Shown: positions 1-9,017 of the stretch, in pieces | Numbering within the stretch: the first letter of the stretch is position 1 | Layout: each line of letters starts with the position of its first letter | Source of the DNA: DAOSXA01 sp964526835 | GTDB taxonomy: Bacteria > Zixibacteria > MSB-5A5 > GN15 > FEB-12 | Assembly (NCBI GenBank): GCA_964526835.1 | Contig: CAZGMK010000019.1 | Span: 1 to 64,000, forward strand | DNA length: 64,000 bases | Direction of reading: 5' to 3' | The notes under the pieces: generated by a model | The model's database searches: none | Seen by the model: only the letters and a program-made list of their open reading frames with translations | What the model was told of the DNA's origin: nothing | Translations under genes and position numbers: made by a program

Positions 1-57
1 CAACGTTCTCCGTTAAGCCTGCCTGAACTGAAAATCCGGGTTATTCAACAGGCCCGA

Positions 58-78
58 GGGAGGGGGTTAGGGGGAGGG
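58..78 (+). other. Possible G-quadruplex motif
   Basis: Four runs of three or more G (58-60, 62-66, 70-74, 76-78) are separated by loops of one, three and one base. This fits the usual G3+N1-7 pattern for a quadruplex. It lies in non-coding DNA. Whether it folds or matters is not known from sequence. Confidence 0.45.
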
Positions 79-815
79 TTTGACCCGGGCTCGAGGCGAC
101 AAGGCAGTTTACCTGTCGAAACCTCGCTGCGCGATCCCGCCTGCGGCGGGACAGGGGTGTCGACCTACATTTTTCTACGTCTATCTGCACTTATCTACAT
201 TCATCACGCATAACCGGGGCTTCGGTCTCTTTCCCCCTCCGAGGGAAGCGACCAGCCCCTGAAAATCGGGGTTGGGGGTCCAGTCTCTGAACAGGCTAAG
301 GTGGAAAAAACCTTGAACTTACGGCTCTTTTGGCCTTGACAAAACCGGGGAAATCATTACCTTTATCATCGAGCGTGTGCTGGGTTAAGCGCAAGTCCGA
401 GAGCCAAACCGTGACTTGACAAAAGCCCGGAAAGCCCTCTTGAATAAGTTATAGTGCTAAAGGAACTTAGCCCGAAGGCTCAGGTCGACGGGTAGGTTTG
501 TGCCAAATCGAGATTGACGAATGCCCTCCCGGGGCATCGGCGATTAAGGTAAGGTATGACAGTTCCCAACCGCTATAGCGTCTCGCCCACCAACTCTTTC
601 TGTTTACTCGTAGCTACCCTGAATCCAATGAGGATTCCGAGGATGCTGCCAGAAACCATACCTTTAGGAGGTGAAACACGACGATTCGCTGCCTTAGCAG
701 AGCGCAGCAGACTAAGCTTGACAAGACGGTTCTTACAATTGAAGCCTTCTCGGCTAGATCGAGAGTGCTTCGACTCCAAAGAATAGGAAACAGAGTGAAT
801 TCATGATTTGTAGTT

Positions 816-893
816 TATCCCAGCGTTTCCCTAGACAAAATCGGGATATGGCAAAGTGCCACATGACTGCCGATAACTCGGACAGTCCGGCAG
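816..893 (+). promoter_or_regulatory. Possible structured 5' leader of the 950 gene
   Basis: Three consecutive perfect inverted repeats occur: TATCCC 816-821 with GGGATA 843-848, TGGCA 849-853 with TGCCA 857-861, and CTGCCG 867-872 with CGGCAG 888-893. They end 43 nt before the AAGGAGG ribosome binding site (936-942). Side-by-side helices are what a structured mRNA leader would look like, but no known riboswitch class is recognised. Confidence 0.35.
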
Positions 894-949
894 GTTGCCG
901 ACTACGAAAAATGAGTTCCACGGCTTTTCCTTTTTAAGGAGGAATATTA

Positions 950-3900
950 ATGTTTAAAAGACTGATATTCGCAGTATTCGTTACGGGTCTCGTTTTGACC
1001 TTGAGCGGTACGGCAATTTCAGGCATCGGCCAAAAAGAAGGGTTGAATCCGGTTCCGACCGTCAATCCCGACGCGGCATTGTACAGTGCTGACAGGGTAA
1101 GCGGCGCGCCGGAGCAGTCCTCCTACAAGATACCGGGCCCTCCGGGCGAAATGCTGGCTGGCAGTGGCGACCTGACTCCTCCGTCGGGCTACTACTGTGA
1201 CATAATGTCCGACTGGTGTGACACGACTACGTACGTGTACCTCTGGACGTTGGGCGGCGAGCCGGCCTTTGCCCACAGGTTTACGGTGGAAGGTCTCGAT
1301 GTTTGTACAGTCATGGTCGGCTGGGTCCGCATGTTGACCCTGAGCGGCTATATGACCGGTACACCAGGCCTTACCATATACTTGTACGATGACGATGGGT
1401 TCGGCTTCCCCGGCGCGATTCTGGACTCGGTCCATTTCGACCATGATCCGGGCTGGGGCAGTAACACCTTTACCTGGTTCGGTGCTGATTTTGTTACGGA
1501 CGGTAACAACAATGGCGGCAACTACTGGGTCTTCGGCAACGGCGACGAGTTCCATATCGGCGCCCGGATAACCGGAGATATTGTCGGGGGCGATTATATC
1601 CCGCCGATATCCGACCAGGCTCAGCCCTGGCCTCCCCACTCCGGCCAAGAGCGTTCGACTGTCTCCGATGACGGCGGCGCCACCTGGGTGACGATGTTGA
1701 CCTCTTCAGGCGAAGATGTACAGTGGTTCATCGAAGCCGAATTCTGCGGTTTTGAGACCCCATTTTCCGATTGCTATGAACAGTCCTGGGTCGAAAACGC
1801 CTATTGGATTTATGGTACGCCTCACGCTGACTACTCGTTCTCGGAGTGGGCTGAGCGCTTCAGCGTAGACGGCCCCGAGACGCTTATCGGCGTCGATGTG
1901 GGCGTTTATGACGGCAGTGGCTTTGGCATCCCCGATTACGTGGCCGGTAATGATGACCTTATCATTACTGTCTATGGTGATGCCGGCGGTTTTCCTGACC
2001 AGGGCAATATCCTGGCCCAGGAGACAGTCCCGGGCGGTACCTATCCTTTCTATCCGTCGTACACTTACGTGGACCTGTCATCGCACAACCTCGTGATGAC
2101 CAGCGACTTCCACGTCAGCTTCGGGACCTCGGCGGTCTTCGGCACCGGAGACTTCGAGTTCCTGGTTGGTGACGACGGCACGACCACGGTAAATCGCGGT
2201 ACAGTGCTGGATGATCCCGGCTTCATCGATCCGGGTAACTTTGTTACCATGATGGACATGTACGGTGAGAACGATAACTTCCATATTATCGCCCACCTCT
2301 GTATCGACCCCTACTCTGAATGTAACACCGTTTCTTACAACACCGGCGAAGACTACTTCTGGTACCTGCCCGACACCTACGGTAGCACTGCCCAGGCGCA
2401 GCGCATCAAGACCGTCGGTGAAGAGTGCCGTATCTACGACGTTTCTTTCTACCTCTATGACAACGGTGATCCCGACGCTTACACCACCAATTCTACTGTT
2501 TCGGTTTACTCCAATGGTCTCGGTGTTCCGGGCACGGAGTTGGCTTCTATCGAGCTGACCCCGGCCGACTATGTCCTGTATCCCGGCAAGACGACGGTGG
2601 ACTTCGGTCCTCTGGAAGTCTTCGTAGCCGGTGATTACTGGGTGGCTATCGAGAGCCAGGCTGCTGATGAGGCCTATGGTATTCGTACCTTGTCCGACTT
2701 CGGCGGCGGCGGCTTCGACAACAGCTACGCCGAGCTCTGGAGCGGCACGTGGGGCCTGATGGTGAACAACTGGGTCGGCCTGCCGACCGATATCGCCATG
2801 GCCGCCGAGGCCAGCCACTGCTGCATCCCTCCGGACGAGTGGATTTGTCAGCCGGTTCACGACTGGTACACGTCTCAGTATGACGATGCCCGTACCGGTC
2901 ACTCCGACGTGATGATGGGTGATCCCGCGGCCAACCTGAACTACACGTGGGATTACGAGCATCCGACGGCGCAGGCCTTCTTCACCGATCCGGTCGTTTA
3001 TGACGGTCGCGTGGTGCTGGCCTTCGAGAACCAGTTCGTGATGTTTGACATCGAAACCGGCGCCGTGCTGAACACGTTTGTCCCGCCGTTCAACCCGGGT
3101 CAGGTGCGTGTCACTCCGCTGGTTCGCGAGATCGGCGGCACTACCTACATGTTCGTGGGTGGCGGCACCAACAACGGTATTTACGCCTTTGACTTCTACT
3201 CCGGTACGTTGATCTGGGCGTTCGACCTTGCCAACGGTGCTCCTCTCACGGGTTCGACTCGCTACTGTACTTTCCAGACTGCGGAGTTCGGTGGCACCCC
3301 GGTGCTGTTCTACGGCACCGATGACGGCAACGTCGGCGCCATCGACATAACCACCGGTACGCTGTGGGGCGGCTGGGCCGTCAACCCGATTTCGGTCAAC
3401 TATCCGGTTAACCAGTCGGGCGCTTTCGACGGCGCTAACCTGTACTACGCCACCGAAGCCGCCGGCTTCGACTGCGACGTGTGGTCGATCCAGGCCAACA
3501 CCGGTGCGGTTCGCTGGACCCTGGCGACCGGCGACGGCTTACAGGCGGATGCTATCTACCCGACGGCCGCCGTTGCCGGCGAGGTCTTCCGCAGCGGCGT
3601 ATCGCTGGATGTCAACAGGAGCGTTTTGTACGCCAACTCCTATGTCTCTGACGGTGACCACCCGGCTGACGGTGTGTTCTATGCTCTGAACACTTCCGAC
3701 GGTACCATTAAGTTCGCCGTTCCTTCGGCGCGCTCGATGTACACCACCCCGGTGGTCGACCAGAACAATGTTTACATGGGATTCTTCTCGCGCTGGGTAA
3801 GCCCGCCGATCGGCGGTAACCTGGCGGCCTTCAACACGAATAACGGTCAGGTCAACTGGATATTCTCCCATCCCAACGACGACAACTACTACGCCGACCT

Positions 3901-5989
3901 GGCTTTGTCCTGTGAGCATGAAGTCGATTACGCCAACCCCGTCCCGGATATCCTTGTCGCCGGCGGCCATAAGGGCTTCCTGAGCTTCATCGATACCGAG
4001 GAGGGCGAGGAGCTCTTCAATCGCCAGATCAACTGGGGTAACCCGTTCAACTCCATGTGGAACGGTATCGCCATTGTTCCGGGTGACGGCGTCGACTACG
4101 ACTATCACGTAGTCGCTGCGATGTTCTGGGGCGGCGTGACCGTACTCAGTAAGGACGTGGCCAAGGTTGACCGTCCGCGTCTTGAACTGCAGAGCTTCAA
4201 CCCGGCCGTTCCGGTCGAATTCGGCCTTGCTACTTCCTGGCCTACTACTATTCCTGCTCTCATCACCAACACCGGTGGTGCTCCTCTTACGATTAACGAC
4301 ATTACTACCGACGACGCCTGCTTCACCTACCATCCGGAATACTCATCGGTTCGTCCCGATGTGGCCGATAACGCTATGAAGATTGCGGATGTTCTAACCA
4401 ACGATGTTATGGTCAAGGCCCCGCAGATCAACGATCCGCTCGACGAGCTAATCTCCGTTCGCAGCTTCCGCGGTGAGCGGGTGATGAACTCCGGCGCGAT
4501 GGCGCGTCCGGCCTTTATCCAGACCGCAACCGATCCCGACGGCATACTGTTCCCGCCGGACGGTTACATTGTGAACGTTGGTGACACCATCGACGTTACG
4601 GTCGATATCAACCAGTCCCTGATCAACCGTGGTCCTCAGTACTTCAGCATGCACATCAACACCGACGATCCGGACTTCTACCTGAACCAGGTAGCCATGG
4701 CCGGCGTCGACCCGTGTGTCTGGGTTACTGTGGTCGGTGGCTGTCTCATCGACACCACTTACCTGGCCTTCGGTATGGGCTGCGCCAACACGCAGACAGT
4801 CTTCAACACCGGTCGTATAGCCACCGGTGATTCGTGGGCTGATCCGTGGGGCTTCGATATCGATGGTTTCGATCAGGAAGTGTTCCAGGGTTCGTTCATT
4901 TATGCAACGAGTCAGTACGAAGTCGCCCTCAACACGCAGGCCTGGCACGGCGGCGGTGAGGCCGAGGTGTACATCTCGATGCAGCCCGACCCGAACTGGT
5001 ATGACGACGAGTGTAAGGCCCCGCTGGTCGAAGATCAGCCGGTCTCCTGCGCTGGTGGTTACACCGAGGACGGTTACACTTACACACCGATCACCGGATC
5101 CTTCGTAGCCAAGAGCTTCATCGATTCTGTTCAGAACTTCGATGACGGCACCGGCTGGGATTGGATGTGGTTCGACGCTCCGTTTGACAACGCCCTAACC
5201 ATGGGTCTGTATGTCAACACTCGCACTATCGGTGTCTGTGACTTCGAGCCTCTCAAGGACCTGACTCTTGAGATCTTCGAGATCACGGAACGCAACGGCG
5301 ACGATGTTCTCGACTGGAAGTTCGGTGCTACCATGGACTACGACGTTGGTGGCGACCTGACCGGCTGGGATGGCGACATCTCGACAGTCTGGAACTACGG
5401 CGCCGGCTCCGATGCCTCCTGGGGTATGATCAAGGTTCCGTTCGGCTGCGGTATGCTCCCGTCCGGCGCCGGTTATACCACTAACTTCGATCCGGCGAAG
5501 AATGCCCGTACGCTGTTCGGTTACGGCGCGTGGTGGAATGATATCTACCTTGATTCCGCCTACACGTTCATGAGCATGCCTCCGGGCAACACGAGCCAGG
5601 ATCCCGGTCTCGGTGGTGACGAGGAAGCCCACTTCACGCTGGTCGAGCACGATTTCGCCGGCAATGAGACATTCACCTTCGCTATTGCCCAGTTTGGTAA
5701 GCATGGCCTGGCCGATCCGACCGATCCGGCCGAGTATGCTGCTACCGCCAACCTGGTCAACAAGTGGGCCGGCTTCGGCCGCGGTGATGTCAACAATGAC
5801 GGTGTGGTTGACCTTCGTGACCTGGTCTACCTGAAGAACTATGTCTACGGCTTCGGCCCCGGCCCGATCCCGTTCATGCATCTGGGTGACGTCAATGTTG
5901 ACGGCGCCGTCGATCAGGCTGATATCATCTACCTGTTCGACTGGTACTTCAACGGCGGCGACTGCCCGATGGGTGACTGGTGCTTCTAA
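950..5989 (+). CDS. Large exported beta-propeller protein with dockerin-like C-terminus
   Basis: This 1679-residue exported protein has a typical signal peptide (residues 1-25, hydrophobic FAVFVTGLVLTL). Roughly residues 60-625 contain three similar beta-rich modules, each opening near a conserved Cys/Trp/Tyr patch followed by an A-x-RF-like strand. Residues about 630-1065 look like a PQQ-type (quinoprotein/YfgL-like) beta-propeller, with repeated G-x-L/V-x-W and YAFD-type blades. Residues about 1070-1290 resemble the ASPM/Hydin-type beta-sandwich (NTGGAPLTINDI). The C-terminus (about 1610-1679) is a dockerin-like pair of EF-hand-type loops, DVNNDGVVDLRDLVYL and DVNVDGAVDQADIIYL. The start is supported by AAGGAGG at 936-942. 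It is followed by its own terminator, so it is probably monocistronic. The function is unknown; a surface-bound or secreted structural or binding protein is likely. Confidence 0.85.
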   Translation: MFKRLIFAVFVTGLVLTLSGTAISGIGQKEGLNPVPTVNPDAALYSADRVSGAPEQSSYKIPGPPGEMLAGSGDLTPPSGYYCDIMSDWCDTTTYVYLWTLGGEPAFAHRFTVEGLDVCTVMVGWVRMLTLSGYMTGTPGLTIYLYDDDGFGFPGAILDSVHFDHDPGWGSNTFTWFGADFVTDGNNNGGNYWVFGNGDEFHIGARITGDIVGGDYIPPISDQAQPWPPHSGQERSTVSDDGGATWVTMLTSSGEDVQWFIEAEFCGFETPFSDCYEQSWVENAYWIYGTPHADYSFSEWAERFSVDGPETLIGVDVGVYDGSGFGIPDYVAGNDDLIITVYGDAGGFPDQGNILAQETVPGGTYPFYPSYTYVDLSSHNLVMTSDFHVSFGTSAVFGTGDFEFLVGDDGTTTVNRGTVLDDPGFIDPGNFVTMMDMYGENDNFHIIAHLCIDPYSECNTVSYNTGEDYFWYLPDTYGSTAQAQRIKTVGEECRIYDVSFYLYDNGDPDAYTTNSTVSVYSNGLGVPGTELASIELTPADYVLYPGKTTVDFGPLEVFVAGDYWVAIESQAADEAYGIRTLSDFGGGGFDNSYAELWSGTWGLMVNNWVGLPTDIAMAAEASHCCIPPDEWICQPVHDWYTSQYDDARTGHSDVMMGDPAANLNYTWDYEHPTAQAFFTDPVVYDGRVVLAFENQFVMFDIETGAVLNTFVPPFNPGQVRVTPLVREIGGTTYMFVGGGTNNGIYAFDFYSGTLIWAFDLANGAPLTGSTRYCTFQTAEFGGTPVLFYGTDDGNVGAIDITTGTLWGGWAVNPISVNYPVNQSGAFDGANLYYATEAAGFDCDVWSIQANTGAVRWTLATGDGLQADAIYPTAAVAGEVFRSGVSLDVNRSVLYANSYVSDGDHPADGVFYALNTSDGTIKFAVPSARSMYTTPVVDQNNVYMGFFSRWVSPPIGGNLAAFNTNNGQVNWIFSHPNDDNYYADLALSCEHEVDYANPVPDILVAGGHKGFLSFIDTEEGEELFNRQINWGNPFNSMWNGIAIVPGDGVDYDYHVVAAMFWGGVTVLSKDVAKVDRPRLELQSFNPAVPVEFGLATSWPTTIPALITNTGGAPLTINDITTDDACFTYHPEYSSVRPDVADNAMKIADVLTNDVMVKAPQINDPLDELISVRSFRGERVMNSGAMARPAFIQTATDPDGILFPPDGYIVNVGDTIDVTVDINQSLINRGPQYFSMHINTDDPDFYLNQVAMAGVDPCVWVTVVGGCLIDTTYLAFGMGCANTQTVFNTGRIATGDSWADPWGFDIDGFDQEVFQGSFIYATSQYEVALNTQAWHGGGEAEVYISMQPDPNWYDDECKAPLVEDQPVSCAGGYTEDGYTYTPITGSFVAKSFIDSVQNFDDGTGWDWMWFDAPFDNALTMGLYVNTRTIGVCDFEPLKDLTLEIFEITERNGDDVLDWKFGATMDYDVGGDLTGWDGDISTVWNYGAGSDASWGMIKVPFGCGMLPSGAGYTTNFDPAKNARTLFGYGAWWNDIYLDSAYTFMSMPPGNTSQDPGLGGDEEAHFTLVEHDFAGNETFTFAIAQFGKHGLADPTDPAEYAATANLVNKWAGFGRGDVNNDGVVDLRDLVYLKNYVYGFGPGPIPFMHLGDVNVDGAVDQADIIYLFDWYFNGGDCPMGDWCF

Positions 5990-6036
5990 GCCAGGAACCT
6001 TAGTCGTTAGTTCGACATAGACAGCCTTCTGACACG

Positions 6037-6074
6037 GAAACGAGAAGATCTTTCGATCTTCTCGTTTCTTTTTT
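6037..6074 (+). terminator. Rho-independent terminator
   Basis: A perfect 14-bp stem (6037-6050 with 6055-6068) closes a TTTC tetraloop and is followed by six T (6069-6074). It lies 47 nt after the stop of the large exported protein. Confidence 0.95.
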
Positions 6075-6156
6075 GTTTGCGGTTTCGCGGATTCGCGGCC
6101 ATAGGTATCTTTTTGGAGCAGTCCCGGTTCAGGCGGGAGCGAGGCGCGTATAACCG

Positions 6157-7116
6157 ATGATGGTATCATCAGGCCACAGCGACAATCAAGGGCTTCTGCG
6201 TTCGGGGCAGTTGCGTAACTGCAGTCTGTGTCCAAGGGAGTGCCGGGTTGATCGAACCGAAGGCCCGAGCGGCTGGTGCCGTACCGGCGGCGGCCTGGCG
6301 GTCAGTTCGGTCTGCGCTCACCGGGGCGAGGAGCCGGTCATCAGCGGGCGACAGGGGATCGCCAACATCTTCTTCGCGCACTGCAACCTGCAGTGTATCT
6401 ACTGTCAGAACTACCAGATCAGTTCGAACAAGACTCCGGTGGAGTGCTTCGAGCGCACCCTGGAGGCGGTCCTGGATGAAGTCGAAGCGATCCTGGATCA
6501 CGGCAGCAGGCGGGTTGGGTTTGTGTCGCCGTCACACTGCCTGCCGCAGATGCAGGCGATCATCGATGGTCTCCACGGGCGCGGCAGGTATCCGATATAT
6601 GTCTACAACACCAACGGATACGACCGGGTTGAGACGATACGGGCTCTGCGCCGTGACTTCGATGTATACCTGCCGGACATGAAGTACATGAAGGCAGCGA
6701 TAGCCGAGGAGCTGTCCGGGGCCGGAGATTACGTGGAGGTCGCCACCGAGGCATTGAAGGCTATGTACGAACAGACGGGACCGGAGATTGTGCTCGATGA
6801 TGACAGGCTGATCGCGAAGGGCATGATCATACGTCACCTGGTACTGCCGGGATATGTCGACAACTCGAAGGAGGTATTGCGTTGGATTGCGCGGGAGTTA
6901 TCGCCGGATGTACACATTTCGCTGATGTCGCAGTATCACCCCACCCCGGCGGTGGTGACAGACCCGAGGCTGGGTCGCTGCCTGTATCGGGAGGAGTATG
7001 AAGAAGTAGTTGACGAATTCGAGCGGCTGGGATTCTATCGAGGCTGGGTGCAGGAACTGGACAGCCCGGCCAGTTACCGGCCTGATTTTGAGAAGGATCA
7101 TCCATTTGAGGATTAA
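6157..7116 (+). CDS. Radical SAM protein, PflX family (COG1313)
   Basis: This 319-residue radical SAM enzyme has the 4Fe-4S/SAM motif CxxxCxxC at Cys76, Cys80 and Cys83 (CNLQCIYCQNYQIS). It also has an N-terminal cysteine set (CSLCPREC, then WC) and the block GEEPVISG. These, with RHLVLPG near residue 230 and LMSQYHPTP near 255, match the family annotated as pyruvate formate-lyase activating enzyme-like (PflX, COG1313). Members are uncharacterised glycyl-radical-activase relatives. No glycyl radical enzyme is nearby, so the substrate is unknown. The gene overlaps the next one by 11 nt, which suggests co-transcription. ATG at 6157 and ATG at 6160 are both possible starts. Confidence 0.82.
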   Translation: MMVSSGHSDNQGLLRSGQLRNCSLCPRECRVDRTEGPSGWCRTGGGLAVSSVCAHRGEEPVISGRQGIANIFFAHCNLQCIYCQNYQISSNKTPVECFERTLEAVLDEVEAILDHGSRRVGFVSPSHCLPQMQAIIDGLHGRGRYPIYVYNTNGYDRVETIRALRRDFDVYLPDMKYMKAAIAEELSGAGDYVEVATEALKAMYEQTGPEIVLDDDRLIAKGMIIRHLVLPGYVDNSKEVLRWIARELSPDVHISLMSQYHPTPAVVTDPRLGRCLYREEYEEVVDEFERLGFYRGWVQELDSPASYRPDFEKDHPFED

Positions 7117-7753
7117 TCTCTATTTCCGTCTTGCGACAGCCCTTGCCGCTGCGTTCGCTGCGGCCTGGTCGGGCAGTCTTGCCGCTGATCGTACGGTCGA
7201 CACGGACTGCGCCGACAGCGTGGTTATCGACAGTACTCGCTACGCGGTTCCATCACCCTGGTGCGGACATGCTCTGGATTCAGGTGAATGGGCGGAGCCG
7301 GCCGGGCTGAAGAAGCTGCCGGATGATCTGTGTTACCAGGGACTCGGGATATACGTGGACTCCGGCGCGGCCGAGGCTTTTGTCCGTATGGCGGATTCGG
7401 CGGCCGCGGACAGCGTTCGGCTGACGGTTCAGTCGGGCTATCGATCGCCGCGATACCAGAGGAAGATCATTGTAAAGCGTATGAGAGAGGGAAAGAGCTT
7501 CGCCGAAGTCGCTCGCTATGTGGCTCCGCCGGGGTATTCCGAGCATCACACCGGGCGAGCAATGGATGTGGTTTGCAGGGGCGGCGTCAAGACCGCATTC
7601 GCCGCTTCCGTATGCTATCCCTGGCTGAAAGAGAATGCCTCGCGTTTCGGCTTCTATGAGACCTACCCGGAGCATTCTCCCGACGGCATCCCGTGGGAGC
7701 CCTGGCATTGGACCTATCACCCCGGCTCGGCGCCGGACGGCGACGCCCGGTAG
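7106..7753 (+). CDS. Exported D-alanyl-D-alanine carboxypeptidase, VanY/M15B type
   Basis: This is a probable 215-residue zinc carboxypeptidase trimming the stem peptide of peptidoglycan. Metal and active-site landmarks of the M15B family are present: SGYRSPRYQ, SEHHTGRAMDV (His and Asp ligands) and the C-terminal EPWHWTY (third His). The frame stays open upstream to an ATG at 7010, but that extension overlaps the radical SAM gene and puts a long non-signal stretch in front of a clean signal peptide. The TTG at 7106 (MRINLYFRLATALAAAFAAA, cleavage after SLAA) has AGAAGGA at 7091-7097, 8 nt upstream, and is preferred. It overlaps the previous gene by 11 nt. The pairing with a radical SAM protein is unexplained. 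Confidence 0.8.
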   Translation: MRINLYFRLATALAAAFAAAWSGSLAADRTVDTDCADSVVIDSTRYAVPSPWCGHALDSGEWAEPAGLKKLPDDLCYQGLGIYVDSGAAEAFVRMADSAAADSVRLTVQSGYRSPRYQRKIIVKRMREGKSFAEVARYVAPPGYSEHHTGRAMDVVCRGGVKTAFAASVCYPWLKENASRFGFYETYPEHSPDGIPWEPWHWTYHPGSAPDGDAR

Positions 7754-7789
7754 ATCGGGCGCCGCTGGTTTCGCTATCCGCAGAACCGC

Positions 7790-9004
7790 TCAGAAGGCCG
7801 AGACAAAGCCGATGACGGCGCGGTTCTCCTCGTTGGCGATGTCGTAGGTATTCTCGACGACCAATCGCAGGTTGGTCCGGAGCAGGTAGCCAACGTGGGC
7901 GGTTATGGTTTCGTACTCGGAGTCGGCCATGTCTGATTCGATCTTGTTGTAAAGAAGCACTCCATAGTACTTGCTGCGATCGCCATGGGGCATGATGGTC
8001 AGTTCGGCCAGTCCGCCTCGGGATTCGATTTCGCCGGCCGGCAGGGAATCCTTCGTCGCGAAGAGTGGGTTGTCGTCACGGCGTTCCAGGTATTGCAGAT
8101 TGAGCTGTAGCTTGTCCTTGTACGACAGCGTCAGGTCAGGTCCGGCCAGCCAGACTTCGTTGGGGGCACCGATAGCGGCTACGCTGTCGATCGGCGATTC
8201 CTCTTTTCCGTAGTAGCCGAAGACGCCGAGCCTGACATATTCGCCAACGTCCTGGGAGATTCGCCCGGCGGCGCTCTTGTACTTATCGTGGTCGAAAGTC
8301 CCCAGATCTCCGGCCTCGACCAGGCCGTTGCCGTTGACGACCTCGGCAATAATGTCGGTGCCGGTCTCGAAGCCGTAGGTCAGCATGAGGCCCCTGTCGT
8401 AGGCCAGGTTGATATTGGAGTTGCCGGGGGCCAGCTTGTAGATTGGGTAGTCCTCCAGGGTCAGGCGCAGCTCGCGCTTGAACAAAGGATCAGACACCTG
8501 GAATTGCCCGACGTAAATGTCCAGTTCGGACCCGAAGAGGTTGTTGAACATTAAGAAGGCGTCCTCTACCCCGGCCACCTCACCCCGCTCGCTGAGGTAG
8601 AAGTAGAAGTAATACGCGATGTCCCTGGTTATGGCGCCGCCGGTCAGGAACTTCAGGTTATACGGAAGCGACATGTCGGCTTTGTCGGTGTAGGTTTGGT
8701 GCTGGATGAAGCCCTCCATGCGGACGGCGAAGGGGAAATCGCGAATGAGATCCATGTTGGCATCGCCGGTTTCAACGTAGTAGCGCGGGGCGTCCTGATC
8801 TTCCAGGACGAACCCGTTGCCGGCGAAATCATCGCCGTAGTCTTTCAAACTCGGGATGGGTGCGTGGCAGGTGGTGCAGGACATACGGTACTTGCGGGCG
8901 AACGCCGGAATGGCCTCGGCTTCTTCGTAGCTGACGATCGTAGCCGCGGCTGCGATCAGGACCACGGCTGTAACGACGAACAACGACATTATCAGTCTGC
9001 GCAT
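7790..9004 (-). CDS. Outer-membrane beta-barrel with N-terminal heme c motif
   Basis: This 404-residue exported protein has a hydrophobic N-terminus (residues 5-22) and then a single c-type heme motif, CTTCH (43-47), in the context FARKYRMSCTTCHAPIP. The rest alternates short amphipathic strands rich in Tyr and Gly, ends in Phe (IGFVSAF), and looks like a barrel of about 14-16 strands. Such heme-tagged barrels are known as uncharacterised cytochrome c family proteins. The ribosome binding site AAGGAGG (complement of 9010-9016) fixes the start. It lies 13 nt downstream of the multiheme cytochrome gene in the same orientation. Together they may form a porin-cytochrome pair that moves electrons across or onto the outer membrane; this is inference. 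Confidence 0.75.
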   Translation of the reverse strand: MRRLIMSLFVVTAVVLIAAAATIVSYEEAEAIPAFARKYRMSCTTCHAPIPSLKDYGDDFAGNGFVLEDQDAPRYYVETGDANMDLIRDFPFAVRMEGFIQHQTYTDKADMSLPYNLKFLTGGAITRDIAYYFYFYLSERGEVAGVEDAFLMFNNLFGSELDIYVGQFQVSDPLFKRELRLTLEDYPIYKLAPGNSNINLAYDRGLMLTYGFETGTDIIAEVVNGNGLVEAGDLGTFDHDKYKSAAGRISQDVGEYVRLGVFGYYGKEESPIDSVAAIGAPNEVWLAGPDLTLSYKDKLQLNLQYLERRDDNPLFATKDSLPAGEIESRGGLAELTIMPHGDRSKYYGVLLYNKIESDMADSEYETITAHVGYLLRTNLRLVVENTYDIANEENRAVIGFVSAF

Positions 9005-9017
9005 GGGAGCCTCCTTG

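Larger units (their letters stand above)
1..949. other. Intergenic region with G-run motif, hairpins and a leader
   Basis: No convincing gene is seen. The open frames here (up to 76 codons) lack signal, domain or family resemblance. Non-coding structure includes a four-run G tract at 58-78, a perfect 7-bp hairpin at 135-151 (TCCCGCC, loop tgc, GGCGGGA), two similar TTGACAAAA-type segments starting at 336 and 416, an orphan Shine-Dalgarno-like string at 664-674, and three adjacent hairpins at 816-893. The last sit just before the ribosome binding site of the large exported protein. The upstream neighbour lies outside the window. Confidence 0.5.

Noticed and set aside
336..460. TTGACA boxes at 336 and 416 as promoters
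   Set aside because: No -10 box at 16-18 nt spacing from either; the nearest TATAGT (450-455) is 28 nt away.
80..786. Small open frames in the first kilobase, for example 80-262 and 556-786 plus and 573-779 minus
   Set aside because: No good ribosome binding site, no signal or domain, and both strands are open over the same DNA; composition fits non-coding sequence.
2078..2962. 294-codon minus-strand frame inside the large exported protein gene
   Set aside because: It is antisense to strong coding sequence with clear domains; its product has no family features.
5195..6235. 346-codon minus-strand frame across the end of the 950 gene and its terminator
   Set aside because: Crosses a strong terminator and the dockerin-coding region; shadow of the plus-strand gene.
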